Shown piece by piece: positions 51,279 through 59,017 of a stretch of 64,000 nucleotides of DNA. Under the pieces are notes generated by a model, which was not told the DNA's origin, ran no database searches, and was given only the letters and a program-made list of their open reading frames with translations. Both the position numbers and the translations under genes were made by a program. Position 1 is the first letter of the stretch. Each line of letters begins with the position of its first letter. Source of the stretch: UBA7430 sp002478765 (GTDB taxonomy: Bacteria; Bacteroidota; Bacteroidia; Flavobacteriales; UBA7430); assembly GCA_943789355.1 (NCBI GenBank), contig CALSTU010000004.1:620001-684000 (forward strand), given 5' to 3'.

Positions 51279-53606
51279 TTAAAATTTAAAGTTAAGACCC
51301 AGCGTTGCGCTCAATCCAATGTCGTCAGCAAAATATCTGTGTCTGTTCAAGTACTCTCTGTATTTGGTGTTGAACAAGTTCTCAATTTTGATAAAGCAAT
51401 TTAAATAATGATTTGGGAATACCAAGCGCGAAGATACTTTTAATCCCAAGAGGTTGTATGTCGATGGTGCTGGACTATAATCCTGTGTGGAAAGGATGTT
51501 GTTTTGTTTGAAGACCGTCTTGTTGTTTATGTCAATCTCAAATTCTTCAGCACGAACGTTTTCAAACAGATTTATAGATCGATCAAACTGGTATTTTAAA
51601 CTGGTAAATAAATTGTTTGATGGAAGTGATATGAGGGGCTCATTATTGGATGTGTCCTTACCGCGAAGAAAACTATAGCGAATGATTCCTTGTATGGAAT
51701 TTCGGATGGTGATTTCACTTGAAAAGTCAAATCCATATATCCGAGCATGGGTTTGCTCGTATTTAAAATAGGGGAAAGCACCACGAATGGTCAGTTTCAT
51801 CTCGTTTTGGGGCTTTAAGAAAATATAATTTTCAAAACTTTGATGGAACGCTAGGGCGCTAAGCGAGAATTTTGTGCTTGGCACCCACTTGTATTCTAGG
51901 GTGTTTTTAAACGCTTTTTCGGTTTTCAGATGGATGTCTCCATCTTCTATAGCGCTTACTCCTTGATGTACACCACTACTAAATAATTCGTTGATTCCCG
52001 GGTTCCGGGTTGCATAACCGGTGTTGAATAAAAGGGATTGGTTTTTTGATAAATCAAATTTAAAGGAGGATGCTGCACTGAGGTTGTGAAAATTATTTCG
52101 GAATCTCTTCGATGTTCTTGGTATCGTATTCTGGATGGCTACAATGTTTTGATTTTCTATGTCGTATCGAAGGCCCATGTTGATCAGTAAAAAACCTTTC
52201 TTTTTAGATGCAACACCAAACAGACCTCCTTTAAAGGATATGTAATCGGGGATTAAGGGCGATGTTTTTGTTTCAGGATTGTTTGTGTTATCGGAAATGA
52301 TGTTTTGATTTCCGAGGGTTAACTTCCAGGAATTTTTCATTTTCCGGGTGTATTTCACTTCGGTATTCAATGTGTTTTGAAGTAAGCTGAGCATGGGTAA
52401 ATCACTCCTGCCACCACGCCTGATGTCAAATTCTTTTCTGTTGTTTTGTTGGGCAGCGATAATGAATTTTAGTTCTTCATCCTCATTGATAAGATACGTA
52501 GCGTCCAGTTTGGCCAAATGATGAGCAACCTTTTGCATGGGGGCGTTAATTTTGTAGCTAAAGTCCTCTTCTGTAAAAAAGGGAACGTCTCGACTCAGGC
52601 CTCTTTTTAGGTCGGTTAAATTTCCAATGTGAGCCCCTCTTAACACCCCTAGGTTGGTGTTAAATGTACTCCCGTAAAAGTTGAGGAAAAAGCGTTCACC
52701 CCACGATTTTTCCAATTGAATGGAAAAGTTTGCCTCTTCAACTCCGGTATTCCTCAGGTAGTAGTCTGATGTTTTCTTATCCCCGTATTTTTTCAGTGTC
52801 CCATTGATTCGCCAAGCCAATTTGGGCGTGTATTTTTCCAATTGGATGTTCAGATTGTTTCCTCGCCCGTTGGTTTCGAAGGCGTAATTTACATATCCGT
52901 GAAGATGAGGTTCATGCGCAATTTTTTTGGATTCCATAAGGATAACACTCCCTAGGTTTCCTCCCCCATAGCCAATGGCATTTGCGCCTTTTATGATGGT
53001 AATTCTATTTGAGCTGAGAGGATCTATTTCTGGAGCGTGGTCTTTGCCCCACTGTTGGCCAGATTGAATGATGCCGTTATTGATGATGCTGAGTCGATTC
53101 CCAAATAAACCGTGAACAATCGGTTTTGATAGGCTGCTTCCACTTTTTAGTAGGGATACTCCCGTTTCATTTTCAATCAGCCCTCCTAGGTTTTTTGTCA
53201 AATTTTCCTCAATCGTTTTCTTACTGATGCTCAGGCTGGGTTGGTTGATGTGTCCTGTTTTTTGCTCATCCAGATGAACAATCCCTAAAGAACTGATGGT
53301 GTGGGATAAATCAATGTGTAAGACAGTGTCTTGAGTCAGATTGATATGGAATTTTTTGGGCTCACATCCAATGTGAGAAAAGACGATATGGTATTCTCCT
53401 TCACATAAATTGTAAAGTGAAAAAAGACCTCTTTCATCGGTACAACAACCGTTAGAAGTCTCCGTAACAAAAATATTTACATCGGATAGGGGCAGATGCG
53501 TCCCAAGGTCAAAAACAGACCCTTCAATAGAATAAGTGCAATCTTGAGCTTTTACACTCAAAATTGCACTAAAAAGTAAAAATAATTTGAATAATCTATT
53601 CAACAT
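51279..53606 (-). CDS. TonB-dependent outer-membrane receptor, probable metal uptake
   Basis: A 775-residue outer-membrane transporter. It has a signal peptide (LFKLFLLFSAILSVKAQ), an N-terminal carboxypeptidase-regulatory-like domain (SIEGSVFDLGTHLPLSDVNI, DERGLFSL), a plug domain (LGGLIENETGVSLLKSGSS, PIVHGLFGNRLSIINNG, IKGANAIGYGGG) and a C-terminal barrel ending in the aromatic strand TLGLNFKF. No SusD partner follows. It overlaps the lipoprotein gene by 11 bp and is followed by the Zur-like gene after 8 bp, so all three are one operon. Zinc or another transition metal is the probable cargo, inferred from the neighbours. Confidence 0.92.
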   Translation of the reverse strand: MLNRLFKLFLLFSAILSVKAQDCTYSIEGSVFDLGTHLPLSDVNIFVTETSNGCCTDERGLFSLYNLCEGEYHIVFSHIGCEPKKFHINLTQDTVLHIDLSHTISSLGIVHLDEQKTGHINQPSLSISKKTIEENLTKNLGGLIENETGVSLLKSGSSLSKPIVHGLFGNRLSIINNGIIQSGQQWGKDHAPEIDPLSSNRITIIKGANAIGYGGGNLGSVILMESKKIAHEPHLHGYVNYAFETNGRGNNLNIQLEKYTPKLAWRINGTLKKYGDKKTSDYYLRNTGVEEANFSIQLEKSWGERFFLNFYGSTFNTNLGVLRGAHIGNLTDLKRGLSRDVPFFTEEDFSYKINAPMQKVAHHLAKLDATYLINEDEELKFIIAAQQNNRKEFDIRRGGRSDLPMLSLLQNTLNTEVKYTRKMKNSWKLTLGNQNIISDNTNNPETKTSPLIPDYISFKGGLFGVASKKKGFLLINMGLRYDIENQNIVAIQNTIPRTSKRFRNNFHNLSAASSFKFDLSKNQSLLFNTGYATRNPGINELFSSGVHQGVSAIEDGDIHLKTEKAFKNTLEYKWVPSTKFSLSALAFHQSFENYIFLKPQNEMKLTIRGAFPYFKYEQTHARIYGFDFSSEITIRNSIQGIIRYSFLRGKDTSNNEPLISLPSNNLFTSLKYQFDRSINLFENVRAEEFEIDINNKTVFKQNNILSTQDYSPAPSTYNLLGLKVSSRLVFPNHYLNCFIKIENLFNTKYREYLNRHRYFADDIGLSATLGLNFKF

Positions 53607-54156
53607 TTACATCAAAAGTAACTTCTATGTCTGTTTCTCCTCCTGCATTGGCAATATCTCCAGTAGAAACATTTGCTCCAGATTTGTTAGGCTCGTGAAG
53701 AAGTGTAACCAAAATTGTTCCTGATCCAGCGTCTCCAGTTTTCAATTCATTTGTCTGTCCTATAGGCTTTCCATCGGCATCTTGGTCGGTATATGTCAAG
53801 GTTAAACCGTCAACAGTTGATGTGAAAAAGAATTGATGATCCTCATCCTCTTCAAGAATTTCAAGTGTCACATCTTCTACATCTTCTGGGTTTGACTCGT
53901 TAAGAATTTCAATAGAACCAGCATAGGTTGTGTTTGCTTTTAATGTTCCTCCAGTGATTGTTGGTTCATTTCCACCTTCACCATCTAAGTCGATGAATCT
54001 TAAGGCTACCGTATCAGCACCTTCAGCCGTTAGCGTAAAGGTTAATGTAGTCATTACTTCATGTTCGTTGTGCACGTGCGCGTGGTCTTTTTCACAAGAT
54101 GAAAAAATTAAGGCTCCTAAAGCTACGCTTGCCAATAGGCTTTTGTTCGTTTTCAT
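53596..54156 (-). CDS. His-rich lipoprotein, probable metal-binding partner of the receptor
   Basis: A 186-residue lipoprotein with a lipobox (LIFSSC, Cys21). Right after the cysteine comes a metal-binding-like HAHVHNEHE. The body is beta-rich and acidic, with TLTFTLTAEGADTVALRF, DLDGEGGNEP, a GTLKANTTYAGSIEILNES strand pair, EDEDHQFFF and LHEPNKSGANVSTGDI. I recognise this as a Flavobacteriia family often found beside TonB receptors, without an assigned function. It is the first gene of the operon with the receptor and the Zur-like repressor, and the palindrome and promoter lie 27-60 bp upstream. A surface or periplasmic zinc chaperone is likely but inferred. Confidence 0.8.
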   Translation of the reverse strand: MKTNKSLLASVALGALIFSSCEKDHAHVHNEHEVMTTLTFTLTAEGADTVALRFIDLDGEGGNEPTITGGTLKANTTYAGSIEILNESNPEDVEDVTLEILEEDEDHQFFFTSTVDGLTLTYTDQDADGKPIGQTNELKTGDAGSGTILVTLLHEPNKSGANVSTGDIANAGGETDIEVTFDVNVE

Positions 54157-54182
54157 ATTTATTTTTTTAATGTTTTACGGGG

Positions 54183-54190
54183 CAAATATA
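54183..54190 (-). promoter_or_regulatory. -7 element of the His-rich lipoprotein operon
   Basis: TATATTTG on the minus strand, a perfect TAnnTTTG box, 26 bases before the ATG. The palindrome at 54198-54216 begins 7 bases upstream of it. Confidence 0.62.
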
Positions 54191-54197
54191 TCAATTT

Positions 54198-54216
54198 AAT
54201 GCAACAATGTTGCATT
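54198..54216. promoter_or_regulatory. Probable Zur/Fur operator palindrome
   Basis: AATGCAACA-A-TGTTGCATT, a perfect 9-1-9 inverted repeat. It lies between the expected -33 and -7 positions of the operon promoter, where a bound dimer would block RNA polymerase. Geometry is that of Fur-family boxes. Confidence 0.72.
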
Positions 54217-54257
54217 TGATTTGATTATTTTCGAAAAAGCAGGGCAATGTTTTTTAA

Positions 54258-55022
54258 TCAATTTAATTTTTTTCGAATCCCAATAAAAACAAGAATAAAG
54301 GCTGTGTATCCAAGGAAGAAAGGGAGGATAATGGCCTTTAGTTTCAGTATAAGAAACACCGCAATTACCAGCAGTTGGAAGCCCAGACCAAAGGTCGAAA
54401 GAATCGTCATGAACCACTTGGGCAAAGCTCTACCCTCATTTGCCTTGGGGTCTAGTGTGTAGATGATTTTATCAAACAGTCCGTAAAGGACTTTGTAAAT
54501 GGCAAAAAGAAGGTTCACGTGTTTTTGTTTCTCTCCTTTTAATGCAACAGGTGTTTTGTCCTCAAAAATTCTACTGGTTGTGTCGCCATTGCATTTATTT
54601 CGTAAAATCACATAATAATAGTTGTACAGGGTGCCTTGTAACTGCAGTCCAATAAAAGCCATAGCGCACAACCAAAATTCCGTATCAGAGATGTGAGCTA
54701 TGATTCCAAAAAACAAGGCATTCAGGATGATGTCAGCGATAGAGTCAAGATAACGACCTGTGTAAGAGGGTTTGTTTTTCGCTCGTGCCAATTCCCCATC
54801 TGCAGCGTCTAAGATGGATTTTAGGATTAAAAAAAAGGCAGCGTATTCATAGCGCCCCTCAATCATGCAATAACAAGCAGCAAGGCCTGAGACAATAAAC
54901 GCTAAGGTGACATGTATGGGGGTGAATGAGGTCTCTTTTAAGCCGTTAGCAATTTTTACAGCTACAGGTCTTCCATAGTCTGAAAGATCAATAAATTTGT
55001 GAGTTTTGGGTAATTTAGACAT
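54258..55022 (-). CDS. CDP-alcohol phosphatidyltransferase family protein
   Basis: A 254-residue integral membrane enzyme. The family active-site motif is complete: DAADGELARAKNKPSYTGRY, then LDSIAD, giving the four aspartates that hold two metals. Several hydrophobic helices surround it (about 40-60, 100-125, 195-245). It would join a CDP-activated alcohol, usually CDP-diacylglycerol made by CdsA, to an alcohol such as serine, glycerol phosphate or inositol phosphate. The acceptor cannot be read from the sequence. It is monocistronic, downstream of pyrE and its terminator. Confidence 0.9.
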   Translation of the reverse strand: MSKLPKTHKFIDLSDYGRPVAVKIANGLKETSFTPIHVTLAFIVSGLAACYCMIEGRYEYAAFFLILKSILDAADGELARAKNKPSYTGRYLDSIADIILNALFFGIIAHISDTEFWLCAMAFIGLQLQGTLYNYYYVILRNKCNGDTTSRIFEDKTPVALKGEKQKHVNLLFAIYKVLYGLFDKIIYTLDPKANEGRALPKWFMTILSTFGLGFQLLVIAVFLILKLKAIILPFFLGYTAFILVFIGIRKKLN

Positions 55023-55087
55023 GTATGGTTTCTATCAATTTGACAGGAATATACCAATAAGGTGTGACTTGAGTCCGTTTAAGGCGG

Positions 55088-55110
55088 AAAAACGGTTCTT
55101 TAGAGCCGTT
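55088..55110 (-). terminator. Terminator after pyrE
   Basis: AACGGTTC pairs with GAGCCGTT (one T-G pair) around a TTTA loop. On the minus strand a T run follows, just after the pyrE stop. Confidence 0.75.
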
Positions 55111-55114
55111 AGTG

Positions 55115-55762
55115 TTATTTTTTAGGAGACCATTGGTCAGGTGCTACACGCCAATTTTTTAGCGCTTCAGCTTCTTCATCGGATATGTATCCGGTATCCA
55201 TAGCCTGTTCAATGAGATTGTCATAATCACTCAAGGTGATTAACTCACAGTTTGCTTGTTTGAAGTTTTCTGCAGATAAATCAAACCCATAGGTAAAGAT
55301 GGCGGCCATACCATTTACGGTGCAACCAATATCCTCTAGGGCTTTAACAGCCTTTAGGGAGCTGCCTCCCGTGCTGATTAAATCTTCAATCACAACGACA
55401 CTCTGGCCGCTTTCGATAAGACCTTCAATTTGGTTTTTTCTTCCGTGCTTTTTTGGCTCAGGACGAACGTATACAAAAGGAAGTCCCAATTCTTGTGCCA
55501 CCAATATACCGTGTGCAATAGCTCCAGAAGCGACACCAGCTATGGCGTCAGGCTTTCCAAAATGCTCAACAATGGCATCGGCCATTTTTTCTCGGATGTA
55601 TGTTCGAGTTTGATGGTGGGAAAGGGTAATTCTGTTGTCACAGTAAATCGGGGAGTTCCATCCCGAAGCCCAAGTAAAAGGATTATTCGGTTGTAATTTT
55701 ATTGCTTTAATTTGCAATAGAAACTCGGCGGTTTTTTTTGCTGTATCCTTATTTAAAATCAT
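55115..55762 (-). CDS. pyrE: Orotate phosphoribosyltransferase
   Basis: A 215-residue enzyme of pyrimidine synthesis that makes OMP from orotate and PRPP. Visible are NPFTWASGWNSPIYCDNR, AGVASGAIAHG, the basic loop PKKHGRKNQIEG and the PRPP motif VVVIEDLISTGGSSLKA. I chose ATG 55762 (MILNKDTAKKTAEFL), which gives the usual length. A perfect -7 box (55767-55774) ends four bases before it, so the longer in-frame start would lie upstream of transcription. The mRNA would be leaderless. The NUDIX gene starts divergently 7 bp away. Confidence 0.96.
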   Translation of the reverse strand: MILNKDTAKKTAEFLLQIKAIKLQPNNPFTWASGWNSPIYCDNRITLSHHQTRTYIREKMADAIVEHFGKPDAIAGVASGAIAHGILVAQELGLPFVYVRPEPKKHGRKNQIEGLIESGQSVVVIEDLISTGGSSLKAVKALEDIGCTVNGMAAIFTYGFDLSAENFKQANCELITLSDYDNLIEQAMDTGYISDEEAEALKNWRVAPDQWSPKK

Positions 55763-55766
55763 CCTG

Positions 55767-55774
55767 CAAATGTA
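55767..55774 (-). promoter_or_regulatory. -7 element of pyrE, overlapping the divergent start codon
   Basis: TACATTTG on the minus strand, a perfect TAnnTTTG box, four bases before the pyrE ATG. It overlaps the ATG of the NUDIX gene at 55770. Confidence 0.55.
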
Positions 55775-56396
55775 TAGAATTTTTATAAACGAAAGTGTAT
55801 TAATATTAGCTAGTTTTGAATCTGACATCGACACGATCGAAGTGGCTGAATGTCAGGACTATTCAGGTATATCATCTCTCGATGATGCCCTTTCTAAACT
55901 CCAAAAACAAGCGGTTACGTCTTTGCTTTTACGTGCAAAAGATTTGAGTTCGCTTTGGAGTGATTTTAGAGCTCGCTATAAACTTATTGATGCGGCAGGA
56001 GGTGTGCTTGTGAATTCTAAGTCTGAAGTTTTGTGGATGCGAAGAAACGATTGTTGGGATTTGCCAAAAGGGAAAGTTGAGTTAGGGGAAACGACTGAGG
56101 TAGCTGCAGTTAGGGAGGTAGAAGAGGAGTGTTCGGTACAAGGTGTTGTTCGCGGAGCACTTCTGGGGCTTACTTACCATACCTACCCCCACAAAGGAGA
56201 AGAGGTTTTGAAAACATCGTATTGGTATGCTATGAGCTGTGAGGGTAAACAATCCTTGAAGCCTCAAATTGAAGAAGGCATCACCGAAGTATTATGGGTT
56301 AATAAAGAAACTCATTTGGAATTTATGAAGCGCACATATCCATCTATAACTGAACTCCTGATGCGAGAAAAGGTGCAGTGTTTCCTTGGTTTTTGA
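55770..56396 (+). CDS. NUDIX hydrolase
   Basis: A 208-residue protein with a complete Nudix box at residues 101-123 (GKVELGE, then REVEEECSV, fitting Gx5Ex7REUxEExGU with Cys in place of the last Gly). The Nudix fold covers about 70-205. The N-terminal 65 residues (RIFINESVLILASFE) are an extra domain seen in Bacteroidetes relatives. It would hydrolyse a nucleoside diphosphate linked to another group; substrate unknown. Its 3' end overlaps coaD by 53 bases on the opposite strand, and its start faces pyrE with 7 bp between start codons. Confidence 0.9.
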   Translation: MYRIFINESVLILASFESDIDTIEVAECQDYSGISSLDDALSKLQKQAVTSLLLRAKDLSSLWSDFRARYKLIDAAGGVLVNSKSEVLWMRRNDCWDLPKGKVELGETTEVAAVREVEEECSVQGVVRGALLGLTYHTYPHKGEEVLKTSYWYAMSCEGKQSLKPQIEEGITEVLWVNKETHLEFMKRTYPSITELLMREKVQCFLGF

Positions 56397-56802
56397 TGAT
56401 GTCTCGGATGCTAGTTGATGAGATTGCAGCCCATTTTGGTGCGGTGTTTAAATAAAGCGTTTCAATGTTAGGAGCCATTTCTTGATTCATGAGCGCGATG
56501 CTTTTTTCGTATTCATAATCGTTTGAGTTCCGAAGCCCACGGAGGATGAAATTAGCCTCGTGTTTCTCAGAAGCTTTTACGGTTAAGCCCTCGTAACTCA
56601 CCACCTTAATTTGAGGGTAATCTGCAAAGGTATTTTTGATCCACTCCAATCTTTGATCGATAGAAAACATATAGCTTTTGGATGAATTTACGCCCAAAGC
56701 AACAACGATTTCGTCAAATAAGGGTAATGCTCTGAGGACGATATCTTCGTGTCCTCTGCTGATGGGGTCAAAGGATCCCGGGAAAAATGCGATTCGTTTC
56801 AT
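56344..56802 (-). CDS. coaD: Phosphopantetheine adenylyltransferase
   Basis: A 152-residue enzyme of coenzyme A synthesis that transfers AMP to 4'-phosphopantetheine. The nucleotidyltransferase motif is FPGSFDPISRGHEDIV at the N-terminus, with the conserved His in RGH. LRGLRNSNDYEYEKSIALMN and the C-terminal ISSTSIRDI are further signatures. Length is slightly short of 160 but normal for the family. The last 53 bases lie antisense to the NUDIX gene. Confidence 0.96.
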   Translation of the reverse strand: MKRIAFFPGSFDPISRGHEDIVLRALPLFDEIVVALGVNSSKSYMFSIDQRLEWIKNTFADYPQIKVVSYEGLTVKASEKHEANFILRGLRNSNDYEYEKSIALMNQEMAPNIETLYLNTAPKWAAISSTSIRDIIKNQGNTAPFLASGVQL

Positions 56803-56961
56803 CTTTTGATATTGAGTAGGGCAAGTTAAAGATTTATTTGGAGTTCATGAAAAGGAATGTGATGCAGCCTATGTAGAATGGCAATAGCTCAGCATAAAGA
56901 AGGTTGGACTCGATTGTGTTTTGAAAAAGTAAAGCAAGTAAATTTCCGGTACAAAGAAAGT

Positions 56962-57510
56962 TCAATCCTCTGAGTTAGGGCATTCAAAAAAACTAAAGTT
57001 TACATTGCCATACCGCCGCTTTTCGGTAAAGTTAGCTTGGTCTTCAAAGTTTTGTTCTTTGGGGTGTTCGATGATGAGCATCCCAAAACTTGAAAGGATG
57101 TTTTTTTCAAATACAAGGGCTATAATTTCATTTAAGCCTTCCATGTCAAAGGGAGCGTCTGCAAAAATGATGTCGTATTTTTGATTGTGTTTGCTCAAAA
57201 ATTCAAAGACATCTGCTTGAATCGGGTTGATGGAATCAAAACCCAATTCGCCGGCAGTCTTTTCGATAAATCGAATGCAGTGAAAGTTTTTGTCAACGCT
57301 CAGAATTTGTTCTGAACCTCGAGATGCAAATTCATAGCTGATATTCCCGGTGCCACTAAAAAGGTCAAGTACTGTAATTTCATCAAAATAATAACGATTG
57401 TTCAAAATGTTAAACAGACTCTCCTTGGCCATATCTGTGGTTGGGCGAACGGGTAAGTTCTTGGGAGCTGTAATCCGTTTGCTTTTGTGGGATCCGCTTA
57501 TGATGCGCAT
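56962..57510 (-). CDS. rsmD: 16S rRNA (guanine-N2)-methyltransferase RsmD
   Basis: A 182-residue SAM-dependent enzyme predicted to methylate G966 of 16S rRNA. The N-terminus MRIISGSHKSKRITAP and VRPTTDMAKESLFNIL are family signatures, and the SAM motif is VLDLFSGTGNISYEFASRG. Motif IV, normally DPPY or DPPF, reads DAPF, losing the first proline of the pair. The target base sits there, so activity may be changed or simply tolerate it. The start overlaps the DUF3822 gene by 13 bp, the usual arrangement in Bacteroidetes. Confidence 0.93.
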   Translation of the reverse strand: MRIISGSHKSKRITAPKNLPVRPTTDMAKESLFNILNNRYYFDEITVLDLFSGTGNISYEFASRGSEQILSVDKNFHCIRFIEKTAGELGFDSINPIQADVFEFLSKHNQKYDIIFADAPFDMEGLNEIIALVFEKNILSSFGMLIIEHPKEQNFEDQANFTEKRRYGNVNFSFFECPNSED

Positions 57511-58373
57511 AGGTGCTGATTCAAGAGTTTGTAGTAGTGATGTTCTTGTACCTCATCGAATACAAAACTGTACGTGTAGTTTGGGTTTCTTTTGGTGAAA
57601 TGAATGTTTCGAACATATCGGTACAATAACTTGTAAACTTCCGACTCCTGTTCAATCTCACCGAGAAGAACGAGTGGGGTTTGGTCGGGGTTTATAGCCA
57701 ATTGTTCAAAGGTGAACAACAAGTAATAAACCAAGTCAGCAGAAGTTTTGTAAGTGAAACTGTTGAAAAATAGAAGCTTTTTTCCGTGGAGTACTGTAAG
57801 TTCAAAGTAATTGTTCTGAATGGATAGATATACCTTCTCTTCTTCTTGCAGTTTAAATTGTTGAATCAGACTTTCTATAAGGATACTGCTATCGTGATTC
57901 CATTTAGCTTTTGGGAAGTTCTTGTTGAAACAACGCTCCAAGACTTCAGGGATTACGTAGGAATTGTATGCTTTAATAGATGCGAGCCAATCGCTACTTT
58001 CGTTTTCATTCTGCAGTATTGGCTGGTTGAATTTTAAAATTTCTTTCCCATCAGACTCCACATATAGTGCCTCAGGAGTAAGTGTGTTCATGGTGTCTGC
58101 TATTGAAATTGAGGTGGATGCAAAACGTTGTTGAAGTAATTTTTGTTTTGCAATAATCCGGTCGATTTCATGAGCAAGGTGATTCGGAGCATTGTTACTT
58201 TGAATGTCGTAATATTCTAGAGCAATATATTTTTGCGTGGGAATGTTTAGGATGGCAAAGGAAAATCCATCCAAACGAATTTGTATGGATAAATGACAAG
58301 AGTCGGATTCATTTAGCTCCAGGTGGGGGTCGATGTGGCTAAGTGTTGCTTCGATTTTATTCCCAGTTACCAT
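57498..58373 (-). CDS. DUF3822 family protein
   Basis: A 291-residue cytosolic protein of the DUF3822 family, found almost only in Bacteroidetes next to rsmD. It appears to have an actin/hexokinase-like two-lobed layout: SCHLSIQIRLDGFSFAILN near residue 35 and a second strand set with VYLSIQNNYFELTVLHGKKL near 200, each beginning a beta-rich lobe. No catalytic residues can be assigned. It overlaps rsmD by 13 bp and the upstream gene by 17 bp, so all three are translationally coupled. Function unknown. Confidence 0.85.
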   Translation of the reverse strand: MVTGNKIEATLSHIDPHLELNESDSCHLSIQIRLDGFSFAILNIPTQKYIALEYYDIQSNNAPNHLAHEIDRIIAKQKLLQQRFASTSISIADTMNTLTPEALYVESDGKEILKFNQPILQNENESSDWLASIKAYNSYVIPEVLERCFNKNFPKAKWNHDSSILIESLIQQFKLQEEEKVYLSIQNNYFELTVLHGKKLLFFNSFTYKTSADLVYYLLFTFEQLAINPDQTPLVLLGEIEQESEVYKLLYRYVRNIHFTKRNPNYTYSFVFDEVQEHHYYKLLNQHLCAS

Positions 58374-58947
58374 TAATTTTTGCAGAGTTCATCGAACCGA
58401 CAACGAGATCTTTTGCTGTATTCTTTACCAAATCATCATCCAATCCATTGAGGTAATCTTCTTTGGGAACTCTAGCTTCAAATACTTGTACGTTAAGATT
58501 TCCTGAATTTATTCTGCCCGCTCTGAGCTGAATTTCAGAGCCATTCCCGTGAGGGATGAATCGTAAGTTTTCAAGCGTGTAATTGGACCCAAAAATAGAA
58601 TCTTTGATACTTACAAATCCCAGAGTATCGGTGAACGTAGTGTCTTTGAGTTGGAACTCTCTGTAGACTTCGTTGTAATATTTTAATTCTTCATCGCGAC
58701 GCTGAACGATTGTAAATTTACCCGTATCGATGAGTGGGATCAATTCGTTGAAGTTTCGAGCATAAATTCGGTTGACTTCTTTGAAAGCAATTTGTGCTTT
58801 TCGCACGTCTTTTAAGCGTTCAATGACATCTACAGATCGGATTTCTTTTTCTTTATTGAAGCGAATTGGATTCATGATGGTGCTGTACAATGCGAAGCCT
58901 AATGCAGCTACCAAAACCCATAACCCGATGTGAATTCTTTTTTCCAT
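58357..58947 (-). CDS. Membrane-anchored protein of unknown function
   Basis: A 196-residue protein with one N-terminal transmembrane helix (HIGLWVLVAALGFALYSTI) and a periplasmic remainder. The part after the helix has KEIRSVDVIERLKDVRKAQI and FKEVNRIYARNFNELIPLID, a helical pattern reminiscent of pilin-like or pseudopilin proteins, followed by beta strands. I chose ATG 58947 (MEKRIHIG): a perfect -7 box at 58969-58976 covers the earlier in-frame ATG at 58971. It overlaps DUF3822 by 17 bp. The conserved coupling with DUF3822 suggests a shared pathway, but none is known to me. Confidence 0.75.
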   Translation of the reverse strand: MEKRIHIGLWVLVAALGFALYSTIMNPIRFNKEKEIRSVDVIERLKDVRKAQIAFKEVNRIYARNFNELIPLIDTGKFTIVQRRDEELKYYNEVYREFQLKDTTFTDTLGFVSIKDSIFGSNYTLENLRFIPHGNGSEIQLRAGRINSGNLNVQVFEARVPKEDYLNGLDDDLVKNTAKDLVVGSMNSAKINGNWE

Positions 58948-58968
58948 ATTATTAATTATTGTTAGGTA

Positions 58969-58976
58969 CAAATCTA
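58969..58976 (-). promoter_or_regulatory. -7 element of the 58357-58947 operon
   Basis: TAGATTTG on the minus strand, a perfect TAnnTTTG box, 21 bases before the chosen ATG. Confidence 0.5.
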
Positions 58977-59017
58977 CAATTTTTTTGACGTAATCTCATT
59001 TTTTTTCAAGGTGTTGA

